Source: an uncultured Muribaculaceae bacterium (GTDB lineage: Bacteria; Bacteroidota; Bacteroidia; Bacteroidales; Muribaculaceae). From it: 39,492 nucleotides of DNA. The DNA lies in the NCBI GenBank assembly GCA_949742535.1, contig CATJQX010000171.1:1-39492 (forward strand), given 5' to 3'. This document shows, piece after piece, positions 23,760-32,905 of this stretch. Position 1 is the stretch's first letter; the number at the start of each line of letters is the position of its first letter. A program made the position numbers and the translations under genes. A model generated the notes under the pieces. It saw only the letters and a program-made list of their open reading frames with translations. It was not told where the DNA came from and ran no database searches.

Positions 23760-25739
23760 TTAATTCTGTTCAGAGTATTTTTTGAGACCTGCGTTCAGCC
23801 ATTCCACGAAAGCGGTCACATTCTCGTCGTAATATGTCGGCGACACAAGAGCCTTGCCATCATTGTCGAGAATTATATAATACGGCTGTGAGTTGGCTGC
23901 AAACTTAACTCTCTGGAGATAGCTCCATTTGTCACCTACCGTCTCGAGAGTCAGCTTCTGGCCGTTCTCCTCCACTGTCATCGGTTCCGGAAGCGCTTTC
24001 TTCTCGTCTACCATCAGTTTGATCAGTACGAAATTCTCCTTTATTATACCGGTTACCACGGGAGTATCAAACACGGCGCCCTCCATTTTGCGGCAGTTCA
24101 CGCATCCATGTCCTGAAAAATCGATAAGCACCGGACGATGGTTCTCGGCGGCATAGCGCATACCCTCGTCGTAATCGTCGAATTCCTCGAAGACACCGCC
24201 TGTGTAAAGGCTGAAATCCTGGGTGTACAGCGGCGGCACAAACGCGCTCACGCTTTTCAGAGGAGCGCCCCACAGGCCGGGTATGAGATATACCGCAAAC
24301 GACAGCGATGCAAGCGACATGAAGAAACGGGGTATCGACACATGGTCAAGAGGTGTGTCATGCGAGAACCTGATCTTTCCAAGCAGGTAGAGACCAAGCA
24401 TCACGAAAATAACCACCCAGAGGCAGATGAACACCTCGCGGTCAAGTATTCCCCAGCCGTAAGCGAGATCGGCCACGGAGAGGAATTTAAGCGACAGGGC
24501 AAGTTCCAGAAATCCGAGCACTACTTTTACTGAGTTCATCCAGCTTCCCGAGCGGGGCACCTCCTTGAGCCACGACGGGAAAACGGCAAACAGTGTGAAC
24601 GGCAGAGCGAGTGCTATGGCAAAACCGGCCATACCGGCGGCGGGACCGGCAAAATTACCCATCGAGGCGGCCTCCACAAGCAGTGTGCCTATAATGGGAC
24701 CAGTGCATGAAAACGATACCAGCGCGAGGGTAAACGCCATGAAAAAGATGCTCAGCAGACCTGTGGCACGCTCGGCACGGGCGTCGGCGCCATTACGCCA
24801 TTTCTCGGGCAGCTGAATGTCAAATCCGCCGAAAAAGCTGATGGCAAACAGCAACAACAGCAGGAAGAAAGCCATGTTGAACCACGCATTCGTAGAAAGC
24901 TCGTTAAGTTTTCCGGCTCCGAAAATTCCGGTGATGATCAATCCGAGTGTAAGATATATCACAACGATGCTTACGCCGTATATGATGGCATCGCTGACCT
25001 GTTTGCGGCGGCTGCCGCTCTTTTTAAGGAAGAAACTTACAGTCATCGGTATAAGGGGCCATACACACGGGGTGAGCAGAGCCAGAAGGCCACCGCCGAA
25101 CCCCCATATGAAGATAACCCACAGCGGACTTGAAGATACATTTTCGGCAGGCACATCCTCTGCAGTGATATCCACAGGCGCCCACCAGTCGGCCTCGCAG
25201 TGGGATTTGGCCACGTCGGGTGCCGCATTGGAAGGCGCGGCCGCAGGCTGTTCCGCATCAGCGGTCGCCGCTGCCACCTCGCCGGTACCCACCTTTAATG
25301 TGAAAGGTATCTTCTGCGGAGCGATACATGTCTGGTCGTTGCATCCCTGGAAAAAAATCTGTCCTGTTATCTCATGCGACTTGCCATCGGCGATTTTCAG
25401 GCGACGGGTGAATACCACATCATTTTCCCACCACGAAAGTTTCAGGGTGAACACCGGGTCAAACTCCTCTTTCGGGGCGTGGTCGGGCACAAAATCTCCC
25501 TCGGCGGTCACACCTTCCGGCAGATCGAGTTTTATTGAAGTCGCATTGGGGCCATCCTCCGGCAGATCGAAACCATACAGGTGCCAACCTTTTTCGATAG
25601 TGGCAGCAAACCGCAGCGTGGCTCCGGTAGCGGAGTTGTCCTCCACTGAAGCCTCCCATTTTATCGGATCGAACGTCTGGGCATTAAGCTGCAACGCAAA
25701 CAGCAGCAAAAGCGCAAATGACAGAATTTTTCGACACAT
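23760..25739 (-). CDS. dsbD: thiol:disulfide interchange protein DsbD
   Basis: A 659-residue membrane protein that moves electrons from cytosolic thioredoxin to periplasmic thiol proteins. The signal peptide ends at LQLNAQ. The periplasmic alpha domain has GWHLYGFDLPEDGP and the redox pair GCNDQTC. About eight membrane helices form the core, with the two key Cys in LLTPCVWPLIPMTVSFF and SFSCTGPIIGTLL. The C-terminal thioredoxin-like gamma domain carries GHGCVNCRKMEG (CxxC). All six redox Cys are present, so it should be functional. A stand-alone alpha-domain protein is encoded 22 bases upstream. Confidence 0.95.
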   Translation of the reverse strand: MCRKILSFALLLLFALQLNAQTFDPIKWEASVEDNSATGATLRFAATIEKGWHLYGFDLPEDGPNATSIKLDLPEGVTAEGDFVPDHAPKEEFDPVFTLKLSWWENDVVFTRRLKIADGKSHEITGQIFFQGCNDQTCIAPQKIPFTLKVGTGEVAAATADAEQPAAAPSNAAPDVAKSHCEADWWAPVDITAEDVPAENVSSSPLWVIFIWGFGGGLLALLTPCVWPLIPMTVSFFLKKSGSRRKQVSDAIIYGVSIVVIYLTLGLIITGIFGAGKLNELSTNAWFNMAFFLLLLLFAISFFGGFDIQLPEKWRNGADARAERATGLLSIFFMAFTLALVSFSCTGPIIGTLLVEAASMGNFAGPAAGMAGFAIALALPFTLFAVFPSWLKEVPRSGSWMNSVKVVLGFLELALSLKFLSVADLAYGWGILDREVFICLWVVIFVMLGLYLLGKIRFSHDTPLDHVSIPRFFMSLASLSFAVYLIPGLWGAPLKSVSAFVPPLYTQDFSLYTGGVFEEFDDYDEGMRYAAENHRPVLIDFSGHGCVNCRKMEGAVFDTPVVTGIIKENFVLIKLMVDEKKALPEPMTVEENGQKLTLETVGDKWSYLQRVKFAANSQPYYIILDNDGKALVSPTYYDENVTAFVEWLNAGLKKYSEQN

Positions 25740-25761
25740 AGAACAAATATATAATATGATT

Positions 25762-26280
25762 TTAATTTGTTTGTTTCACTGTGATATACAATTCCTTCGT
25801 CTGGGGCTGGAGGCATGTGCTGTCATCGCATCCCATGAAACGCACCACACATTTTATACGGCCCGGGGCAGTGCCCTCCGTCAGTCTGAAACGGCGTGTG
25901 AAACGTATGTCGCCCCCGTCCCAGTACTCGAGTTCGGCCCCGAACATATCATCGTATTTCCTCGTTGTCGCACGGTTTACCGTCAGTCTGCCATCAGCCT
26001 CCATTCCTGAAGGGAACTCGAAACTTATCTGCGTTGGCTGAGGGCCATCCTGTGGCATACGCATGCCATACAGATGCCATCCCGGTTCCAATGTCACAGT
26101 CACAGCCGCGACACCCTCGGTTGACGACACCATGTGTGCCGATCCTTCCCATACGATCGGTGTGGATGACACACTTCCGGGAAGGTGGACACCACCCTGT
26201 GCGTTAATGTCTGCATTCATATGCGCCGGATGCAGCATGGCAGCCAGCGATACAGCCAAGTATATCCATTTGATCCTCAT
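25762..26280 (-). CDS. stand-alone DsbD alpha-domain-like periplasmic protein
   Basis: A 172-residue protein with a signal peptide (MRIKWIYLAVSLAAMLHPAH) and a single DsbD N-terminal domain. It shares EPGWHLYGMRMPQDGPQPTQ and the redox motif GCDDSTC with the neighbouring DsbD, and so looks like a duplicated alpha domain without membrane or gamma parts. It could be an extra electron carrier that takes reducing power from the DsbD core to its own clients. It is the first gene of the set with dsbD and mazG, behind a -7 element near 26373. Confidence 0.87.
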   Translation of the reverse strand: MRIKWIYLAVSLAAMLHPAHMNADINAQGGVHLPGSVSSTPIVWEGSAHMVSSTEGVAAVTVTLEPGWHLYGMRMPQDGPQPTQISFEFPSGMEADGRLTVNRATTRKYDDMFGAELEYWDGGDIRFTRRFRLTEGTAPGRIKCVVRFMGCDDSTCLQPQTKELYITVKQTN

Positions 26281-26372
26281 ATCATTCTAATAATCCTCAA
26301 AAAAAACGGTCAGTACATCATGCCACTATGATACATCAACAATATAATCATAACAAAAAGCATCTTAACTTG

Positions 26373-26380
26373 CAAAGTTA
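26373..26380 (-). promoter_or_regulatory. -7 element for the dsbD set
   Basis: TAACTTTG on the minus strand matches TAnnTTTG. No -33 TTTG is found at the usual distance. It is identical to the -7 element before glmS. The leader would be about 85 bases. Confidence 0.5.
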
Positions 26381-26487
26381 ATCATTTTTTTCAAAACATC
26401 ATAAACACATGTCACTACATCAATACAACCCGCATTAGGCATACATGGACTGCACAGACCGATTATAACATCAAAAAGCACAGCAAA

Positions 26488-26522
26488 TTTGCATGAAGTT
26501 TGAGCGGAAGTTAGTACCTTTG
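26488..26522 (+). promoter_or_regulatory. promoter for the dCMP deaminase gene
   Basis: TACCTTTG (26515-26522) matches TAnnTTTG, with TTTG (26488-26491) 23 bases upstream, slightly wide. The leader would be only about 18 bases. Confidence 0.55.
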
Positions 26523-26547
26523 CAAGCTATTAACAGCCACACTAAAA

Positions 26548-27024
26548 ATGACAACCGAATATACCGATACCCACAACGGCCATTATTCCTCGGAAAAGCA
26601 GGAGACAATAGACCGCAGATACTTGAGGATGGCACGTATCTGGGCTGAGAATTCATACTGTGAGCGCCGCAAGGTGGGAGCCATCATCGTAAAAAACTCG
26701 ATGATCATTTCCGACGGCTTCAACGGCACACCATCCGGGTTTGAAAACGTATGCGAGGATGAATCCGGAATAACCAAACCGTATGTACTGCACGCCGAGG
26801 CAAACGCCATAACAAAAGTGGCGCGGAGCAATAACTCCTCGGCCGGCGCCACACTGTACATCACTGCATCCCCATGCCTCGAGTGTGCCAAACTTATCAT
26901 ACAGGCCGGCATAGAACGGGTAGTGTTCCACGAGCTTTACCGCATCACCGACGGTGTGGAGCTTCTGAAACGTGCCGGCGTCAGATGCGAGCAGATAGCC
27001 GACCTCGAGCCGGAGCATCCCTGA
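26548..27024 (+). CDS. deoxycytidylate (dCMP) deaminase
   Basis: A 158-residue zinc enzyme converting dCMP to dUMP for thymidylate synthesis. The zinc site is VLHAEANAI (His and catalytic Glu) with SPCLECAKLI (two Cys). The N-terminal part has RMARIWAENSYCERRKVGAII, typical of dCMP and ComE-type deaminases. The N-terminal 20 residues are polar and vary in the family. It opens the plus-strand set and lies 57 bases before the protease gene. Length is normal. Confidence 0.94.
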   Translation: MTTEYTDTHNGHYSSEKQETIDRRYLRMARIWAENSYCERRKVGAIIVKNSMIISDGFNGTPSGFENVCEDESGITKPYVLHAEANAITKVARSNNSSAGATLYITASPCLECAKLIIQAGIERVVFHELYRITDGVELLKRAGVRCEQIADLEPEHP

Positions 27025-27081
27025 AATGTACCGGATCATTGCAACCATACATACTGACTACACTACTATTTTTACTGCTTC

Positions 27082-28755
27082 GTGAATAATTTGAAGAAAA
27101 CATCCACCTGGGTGCCTCTCATAGTGGCACTGGCGTTCATTGCAGGACTGTTTGCCGACAACCTGCTCAACCACCATGCCGGGCCTACTCCCACACAAAA
27201 GAAATTTCAGACCATACTGAATCTCATTCGCAACGATTATGTGGATAATGTGAACCTCGACAGCCTTCTGGAGAATTCCATTCCGGGACTTCTCTCGAAC
27301 CTCGATCCGCACTCGGCATACATACCCGCATCAGAGCTGCAGGCCGTAAACGACGAGCTCGACGGTTCTTTCTGCGGCATCGGCGTACAGTTCATGATCA
27401 ACAACGACACCATCACCGTCGTTGAAGTCGTATCAGGAGGTCCATCCGAGAAAATCGGCATCAAGGCCGGAGACCGCATCGTGAAAGTAGACGGAGAGGA
27501 CGTGGCCGGGATCGGCATCACCAACGAGCAGGTACTGAAAAAACTGCGCGGCGAATGCGACACACCTGTAAAACTCGGCATCAGACGCCAGACATCGAAA
27601 AAGATACTGCAGTTCGACGTGATACGCGGCGAACTGCCTAACACATCCGTCGACGCCGGCTACATGCTCGCCCCAGGCATCGGCTACGTGAGGGTCAACA
27701 AGTTCGGACGCACCACTTACGACGAATTCTTCCAGACCCTCAACGATCTCAGCCGCGAGGGTGCCACCGACTATGTGATCGACCTCCGCGGCAATTCCGG
27801 CGGTTTCATGGAGATAGCATTCCTCATGGCAAACGAATTCCTCGAAAAAGGACAGACCATAGCCACTACGAGAGGGCGCGACTATTACACCCCCTCGGGA
27901 GTGCAGGCCGACGGCAACGGCAACTTCAAGGAGAGCCGCGTGGTGGTACTTATCGACGAATTCTCAGCCTCCTCCTCAGAGATCCTCGCCGGTGCCCTGC
28001 AGGACAACGACCGCGCGCTCATCGTCGGACGCCGCTCGTTCGGAAAAGGCCTCATACAGCGCCAGTCCGTACTGCCCGACAGCAGTGCCATACGCCTCAC
28101 CATAGGCCGCTACTACACCCCCTCGGGACGATGCATACAGAAAGACTACTCCAACAGCGCCCTGTACGGACACGACATACTCGACCGATACAACCGCGGA
28201 GAGATGTTCAGCGAGGATTCGATAAAACTCGATACCGAACTTAAATTCCAGACACTCAACGGACGCACCGTCTACGGCGGAGGAGGCATAATGCCCGATA
28301 TCTTTGTGCCTAACGACACATCAGGCATCACATCATATTACCTCAATGTGGCAAACGCCGGGCTGCTGCAGAAATTCGCGTTCGACTATGTGGACAACAA
28401 CAGGGAAAAACTCGAGGACGCATCAGACGTGGAGGAACTTCTCAAGCGTCTCCCTGCCGACGACGCGCTCCTGCGGATGTTTGTGAACTTCGCAACACGC
28501 AACGGCATCCAGGCACGGTGGTATTACATCAACATTTCACACGACTTGATTGTTAATCAACTGAAAGCGCTGATAGCACGCGATGTACTGGGATACAACG
28601 CCTATTTCAACCTCATAAACCGCATCGACGCCAATGTGAGCCGCGCGGTGAGCGAGATCCAGAAAGGCGGAGCCGACATCCCGGTAAAAAGCGACAGAAA
28701 CAGCGCTTCCGCGAACGACAAGAAGGGAAAGCCCGCTTCCACAAAAGGGAAGTGA
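27082..28755 (+). CDS. S41 family C-terminal processing protease
   Basis: A 557-residue protease with one N-terminal membrane anchor (VPLIVALAFIAGLFADNLL), a PDZ domain at about 95-190 (GIGVQFMINNDTITVVEVVSGGP) and the S41 catalytic core (DYVIDLRGNSGGFMEIA, then IDEFSASSSEILAGALQDN with the Ser around 295-299, and RRSFGKGLIQ with the Lys). It should act in the periplasm on envelope proteins, cutting near their C-termini. The start codon is GTG (MNNLKKTST); no better ATG exists upstream. The C-terminal tail is Ser/Lys-rich (NSASANDKKGKPASTKGK). Confidence 0.94.
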   Translation: MNNLKKTSTWVPLIVALAFIAGLFADNLLNHHAGPTPTQKKFQTILNLIRNDYVDNVNLDSLLENSIPGLLSNLDPHSAYIPASELQAVNDELDGSFCGIGVQFMINNDTITVVEVVSGGPSEKIGIKAGDRIVKVDGEDVAGIGITNEQVLKKLRGECDTPVKLGIRRQTSKKILQFDVIRGELPNTSVDAGYMLAPGIGYVRVNKFGRTTYDEFFQTLNDLSREGATDYVIDLRGNSGGFMEIAFLMANEFLEKGQTIATTRGRDYYTPSGVQADGNGNFKESRVVVLIDEFSASSSEILAGALQDNDRALIVGRRSFGKGLIQRQSVLPDSSAIRLTIGRYYTPSGRCIQKDYSNSALYGHDILDRYNRGEMFSEDSIKLDTELKFQTLNGRTVYGGGGIMPDIFVPNDTSGITSYYLNVANAGLLQKFAFDYVDNNREKLEDASDVEELLKRLPADDALLRMFVNFATRNGIQARWYYINISHDLIVNQLKALIARDVLGYNAYFNLINRIDANVSRAVSEIQKGGADIPVKSDRNSASANDKKGKPASTKGK

Positions 28756-28791
28756 CACATCTTCCCGGGAAGCCATTTAATACCTCACGCC

Positions 28792-29370
28792 ATGGACAAG
28801 AATGATATAAGAAACCGGATAAAGACACGTAAAAGCCTGCTTTCACAGGCCGAAAAAGCATACGCTGCCAAAAGCGTCTTCGACCGCCTCGAGCAATCGG
28901 CGGCTTTCCTGCTGGCCGACAATGTGCTCCTGTATCATTCCCTCCCCGACGAGCTCTCCACCCGTGAGTTCCTTGACAAATGGTGCGGCCGGAAACATTT
29001 TTTCCTCCCGAGAGTGAACGGTGTGAACCTCGATATCCTGCCGTTTGACCGCTCGAGGATGGCACTCGGCTCATTCCATATAGAGGAACCGACAGGCGAC
29101 GAGACCACCGACATAAATGCCATAGAACTCATCATAGTACCGGGCGTGGCATACGACCGCCGGGGCAACCGCATCGGCCGCGGAAAAGGTTATTACGACC
29201 GTCTGCTGTCATCCACATCCGCCACCAAAATAGGTGTGGGATATGACTTCCAGCTCATAGAGGAGGATATTCCCGCCGAGGAGCATGATGTGGCCATGGA
29301 TATTGTCATAACAGACCGCAGGCGTCTGGTAATACACCACCGGAAAAAAGACCGGAACCACAAAAATTAA
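28792..29370 (+). CDS. 5-formyltetrahydrofolate cyclo-ligase
   Basis: A 192-residue enzyme turning 5-formyl-THF into 5,10-methenyl-THF with ATP. The signature PGVAYDRRGNRIGRGKGYYDRLL is intact, along with KTRKSL at the N-terminus (substrate phosphate site) and GVGYDFQLIEEDIPAEEHDVAMD at the C-terminal end. It starts 36 bases after the protease stop and is followed 33 bases later by the ABC-F gene. It is a second folate gene in the window with folC, but not linked to it. Confidence 0.96.
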   Translation: MDKNDIRNRIKTRKSLLSQAEKAYAAKSVFDRLEQSAAFLLADNVLLYHSLPDELSTREFLDKWCGRKHFFLPRVNGVNLDILPFDRSRMALGSFHIEEPTGDETTDINAIELIIVPGVAYDRRGNRIGRGKGYYDRLLSSTSATKIGVGYDFQLIEEDIPAEEHDVAMDIVITDRRRLVIHHRKKDRNHKN

Positions 29371-29403
29371 TCCGATTGTATAATACACTTTCACCATACG
29401 GCT

Positions 29404-31416
29404 GTGATAGCTATACAGAACCTTAAAGTAGAATTCAGTGCAAAATCTCTCTTCGATAATGTAAATTACGTGATCAATCCCCGCGACCGCATAGCCCTCG
29501 TCGGCAAAAACGGTGCCGGGAAATCAACCATGCTGAAAATAATCGCGGGACTGCAGACCCCCACCTCGGGATGTGTCGCCGTGCCGTCAGGCGTCACCAT
29601 AGGCTATCTGCCACAGCAGATGAAACTGGCCGACGAGACCACCCTCCTTCAGGAAGTGCGAAAGACATTCAGCCACATCGACGACATGCAGAAACGTCTC
29701 GACAGCCTCAACATACAGCTGGCTGAAAGGACCGATTACGACTCCGACGAATACCACCGCATAATCGACGAAGTATCGCTGCTCACCGAGAACCTCGCGA
29801 TGGAACAGACCGAGAACCACGAAGCCGAAATGGAACGCACCCTCATCGGCCTCGGTTTTCTGCGTTCAGACTTCGACAGGCCCACATCTGAGTTCTCAGG
29901 CGGATGGCGCATGCGTGTGGAGATCGCCAAACTCCTGCTCAAACACCCCGACCTTCTCCTGCTCGACGAGCCTACCAACCACCTCGACATCGAATCCATA
30001 CAGTGGCTTGAACAGTTCCTCGCCACAAAAGCCAAAGCAGTGGTGCTTGTGAGCCATGACCGCGCGTTCATCGACAATGTGACCAACCGCACCATAGAGA
30101 TCTCATGCGGGAAAATATACGACTACGCGGTCAACTACTCCAAATTCGTGGAACTGCGCCGTGAAAGAATAGAACAGCAGACACGCGCGTATCTCAACCA
30201 GCAGAAGGAGATCGCCGATACCGAAGCCTTCATAGAACGGTTCAGGTATAAGGCTACGAAAGCCGTGCAGGTGCAGAGCCGCATGAAACAGCTCGCAAAA
30301 ATAGAGCGCATCGAGATCGACGAGACAGACACATCGCACCTCTCGCTCCGTTTCCCCCCTGCGCCACGATCGGGAGACTACCCGGTCATCGCCGACAACG
30401 TAGGGAAGGCATACGGCAACCATCAGGTATTCGACAACGCCACATTCACCATACGCCGCGGCGAGAAAGTGGCCTTTGTCGGCAAAAACGGCGAGGGAAA
30501 ATCAACCCTTGTCAAGTGTATCATGGGTGAGATCCCCTATACAGGCAATCTGAAAATAGGCCACAATGTGCAGATAGGATATTTCGCCCAGAACCAGGCG
30601 CAGCTTCTCGACGAATCGCTCACTGTGTTCGACACCATCGACCATGTGGCCACCGGAGACATCCGCACCAAGATACGCGACATCCTCGGTGCGTTCATGT
30701 TTGGCGGCGAGGCGTCGGACAAGAAGGTAAAAGTGCTTTCCGGAGGCGAAAAAACCCGTCTGGCCATGATAAAGCTCCTCCTCCAGCCGGTGAATCTGCT
30801 TATCCTCGACGAGCCTACCAACCACCTCGACATGAAGACCAAGGATATCCTGAAGCAGGCGATCAAGGATTTCAACGGCACAGTGATAGTGGTCAGCCAC
30901 GACCGCGAGTTTCTCGACGGCCTTGTGGAAAAAGTCTATGAATTCGGTGGCGGAAAAGTCAGGGAATGCCTCGGTGGCATATACGAATTCCTTGAAAAGA
31001 AAAAGATCAGCTCACTGCAGGAGCTTGAACTCAGCAAATCACCCGGATCGGGTGAAAACATTCCGGCAGACAAAGAGGCAAAAAAAGGCAACGGCGCACC
31101 GGCGGCATCACCCTCACGGAAAACAGATGCCGATACCGGCAAAAATGCCGCTCCTGCCTTGAGCTATGCCGAACAGCGCGAACGCGAAAAAATGCTCAAA
31201 CGCGCCGCAAAAAAAGTGGAGGATGCGGAAGCGGCAGTAGCGGCAGCCGAAGAAGAGATAGCCGAAATAGAACGGCGCATCGCCGCAGGCGAAACAGACG
31301 GAGACATCTTCACACTGCATCAGACCAAGACACGCGACCTCGAGACAGCCATGTCTCTCTGGGAGCTTGCCGAGCAGGAATCCTCCGAACTCAAGGCTCG
31401 CTTCGGGCGGCAATAA
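29404..31416 (+). CDS. ABC-F family ATP-binding protein (Uup/EttA-like)
   Basis: A 670-residue soluble protein with two ABC domains and no membrane part. The first domain has ALVGKNGAGKSTMLK, signature EFSGGWRMRVEIAKLLL and Walker B LLLLDEPTNHLD. The linker (about 240-300) is the ABC-F interdomain region, rich in Arg/Gln. The second domain has AFVGKNGEGKSTLVK, LSGGEKTRLAMIKLLL and LLILDEPTNHLD. A long C-terminal coiled coil (about 590-665; KKVEDAEAAVAAAEEEIAEI) follows a Lys/Pro-rich linker. ABC-F proteins act on the ribosome or its stalled complexes, and the coiled coil is Uup-like. The start codon is GTG. Antibiotic resistance is possible but not indicated. Confidence 0.93.
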   Translation: MIAIQNLKVEFSAKSLFDNVNYVINPRDRIALVGKNGAGKSTMLKIIAGLQTPTSGCVAVPSGVTIGYLPQQMKLADETTLLQEVRKTFSHIDDMQKRLDSLNIQLAERTDYDSDEYHRIIDEVSLLTENLAMEQTENHEAEMERTLIGLGFLRSDFDRPTSEFSGGWRMRVEIAKLLLKHPDLLLLDEPTNHLDIESIQWLEQFLATKAKAVVLVSHDRAFIDNVTNRTIEISCGKIYDYAVNYSKFVELRRERIEQQTRAYLNQQKEIADTEAFIERFRYKATKAVQVQSRMKQLAKIERIEIDETDTSHLSLRFPPAPRSGDYPVIADNVGKAYGNHQVFDNATFTIRRGEKVAFVGKNGEGKSTLVKCIMGEIPYTGNLKIGHNVQIGYFAQNQAQLLDESLTVFDTIDHVATGDIRTKIRDILGAFMFGGEASDKKVKVLSGGEKTRLAMIKLLLQPVNLLILDEPTNHLDMKTKDILKQAIKDFNGTVIVVSHDREFLDGLVEKVYEFGGGKVRECLGGIYEFLEKKKISSLQELELSKSPGSGENIPADKEAKKGNGAPAASPSRKTDADTGKNAAPALSYAEQREREKMLKRAAKKVEDAEAAVAAAEEEIAEIERRIAAGETDGDIFTLHQTKTRDLETAMSLWELAEQESSELKARFGRQ

Positions 31417-31512
31417 CATACCGGCAACCGCCGCATCAATCCCCCACTCTTTCTACTTTTTTCGGTAGATCCAGAAAAATTTTTATCTGCCGCGAAAAAA
31501 ATAACAGACATG

Positions 31513-31561
31513 TTGCCTCCCCCTCATACACGCCCCAGAAACGTGTATGAGGGGGAGGCAA
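31513..31561 (+). terminator. perfect 20-bp hairpin after the ABC-F gene
   Basis: TTGCCTCCCCCTCATACACG (31513-31532) is the exact reverse complement of 31542-31561, around a 9-base loop. It lies 97 bases after the ABC-F stop and 149 bases before the LRR gene. No T-run follows on the plus strand. An A7 stretch 8-15 bases upstream would be a distant T-run on the minus strand. Likely a transcript-end or mRNA-stabilising structure. Confidence 0.65.
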
Positions 31562-31709
31562 TGTGTTTGCCATACCCCTGTGCAGAATCTTAATGTAAAA
31601 ATTTTCCGAGAATTTCACACACGGCTCAACCTTTTGTTAAATGCAAATGTTAATAGAATAAAAGCTGAGATAATGAAGATTACAGAAAACCTCTAACAAC
31701 TATTTAGAT

Positions 31710-32768
31710 ATGAAAAAAGCTCTATTATTGATCGCAGTCATGGTAGGATGCATGACGGCATCAGCACAGAAAATTGACAAAAACGAGTTGCGTCAACTCC
31801 AGCAGTTCCTTTCACTTCCAGGTGAAAAAGACGCTACAAACGCACAGGCCCTTAAAATCACAGACATCAAGAATCCTTCCTCCTGGGAAGGGGTGACTGT
31901 TGAAAACGGACATGTCACCGCTATCGAATGGAGCGACAAACATCTCGCCGGATCACTCGACCTCTCTGGCTTCACAGCCCTTACCAAACTGAACGTTTCA
32001 CGAAACGCTATCACTTCCCTCGATCTTAAAGGCGCCACCGCAGTAACACGCATCGACGCGCAGCGCAACAAGATCTCCTCTTTCAGTTTCACCGGATGCT
32101 CCGCGCTCAATACACTGAACATCTATAAGAACCGTATTACAGACATTGACATCTCGGAGACACCGATGCTCGAGACATTCAATATCAGCAATAACCGTCT
32201 TGCGGAACTGAATGTGGCAAACTCCACGACACTCAAAACACTGAATTGCCAGGGCAACCATCTCGAGGAGCTCAACATCCAGTATTGCACGAACCTCAAG
32301 AACCTCTATTGCGGCTACAACAAGCTCACCGGCATCACTCTGGTGGGAGTGGAGAAACTCGAGAACATCAACATGGACGATAACCAGATCTCATCAATCA
32401 TCGTCAGCGGTCTTCCATCGCTATCCTCGTTCATCTGCTCCGACAACAACATGACCTCACTCGGCATGCGCAACTGTCCGATGCTTCTTGACCTTGTTTG
32501 CTCCTACAACGACCTTACCTCACTCCAGGTGGACGACTGCCCGCAGCTCATCTTCGTGGATTGCTCGTACAATGACCTCACAACCCTCACACTCAGCAAC
32601 CAGACCTACCTGCAGCGTCTGCTTTGCGACCACAACCAGCTCACCACGCTCGATGTATCGTTTGACCAGGCTCTTACCTACATCAACTGCCGTTTCAACC
32701 AGCTCGTTGACCTCCGCACAATCGGTTGCAGCAGCCTCCGCATGGTTGCCTCACAGTGGAATCCCTGA
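31710..32768 (+). CDS. secreted leucine-rich-repeat protein
   Basis: A 352-residue protein with a signal peptide (MKKALLLIAVMVGCMTASAQ). A short N-terminal cap (about 22-70) leads into roughly 11-13 leucine-rich repeats of about 21 residues that run to the C-terminus, with the pattern L-x-x-L-x-x-x-x-N-x-L, e.g. LKTLNCQGNHLEELNIQYC and YLQRLLCDHNQLTTLDVS. Many repeats carry a Cys at one fixed position (LNCQGN, LYCGYN, FICSDN, LVCSYN, VDCSYN, LLCDHN). It has no Por-type sorting domain, LPXTG or membrane anchor, so it is periplasmic or released. It stands alone before a strong terminator. LRR proteins bind proteins or glycans; the partner is unknown. Confidence 0.9.
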   Translation: MKKALLLIAVMVGCMTASAQKIDKNELRQLQQFLSLPGEKDATNAQALKITDIKNPSSWEGVTVENGHVTAIEWSDKHLAGSLDLSGFTALTKLNVSRNAITSLDLKGATAVTRIDAQRNKISSFSFTGCSALNTLNIYKNRITDIDISETPMLETFNISNNRLAELNVANSTTLKTLNCQGNHLEELNIQYCTNLKNLYCGYNKLTGITLVGVEKLENINMDDNQISSIIVSGLPSLSSFICSDNNMTSLGMRNCPMLLDLVCSYNDLTSLQVDDCPQLIFVDCSYNDLTTLTLSNQTYLQRLLCDHNQLTTLDVSFDQALTYINCRFNQLVDLRTIGCSSLRMVASQWNP

Positions 32769-32811
32769 TAAGTCATAGCACATCGCCCCAAAAGGCGAAA
32801 TGAATAGATAA

Positions 32812-32860
32812 AAGATGCGGCGTCAGAACCAAGAAATCTGACGCCGCATCTTTTTATTTT
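32812..32860. terminator. strong intrinsic terminator after the LRR gene
   Basis: AAGATGCGGCGTCAGA (32812-32827) pairs perfectly with 32837-32852 around a 9-base loop, and the T-rich run TTTTTATTTTTAT follows on the plus strand. It lies between the convergent LRR and PurF-like genes and probably serves both. Confidence 0.9.
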
Positions 32861-32905
32861 TATATGTCATATGACAACCTAAACAGGAGGCATATGTCAG
32901 GCTCC

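Noticed and set aside
24817-26010. A 397-residue plus-strand ORF opposite dsbD and the DsbD alpha gene.
   Set aside because: It crosses two well-supported minus-strand genes and the gap between them and has no domain.
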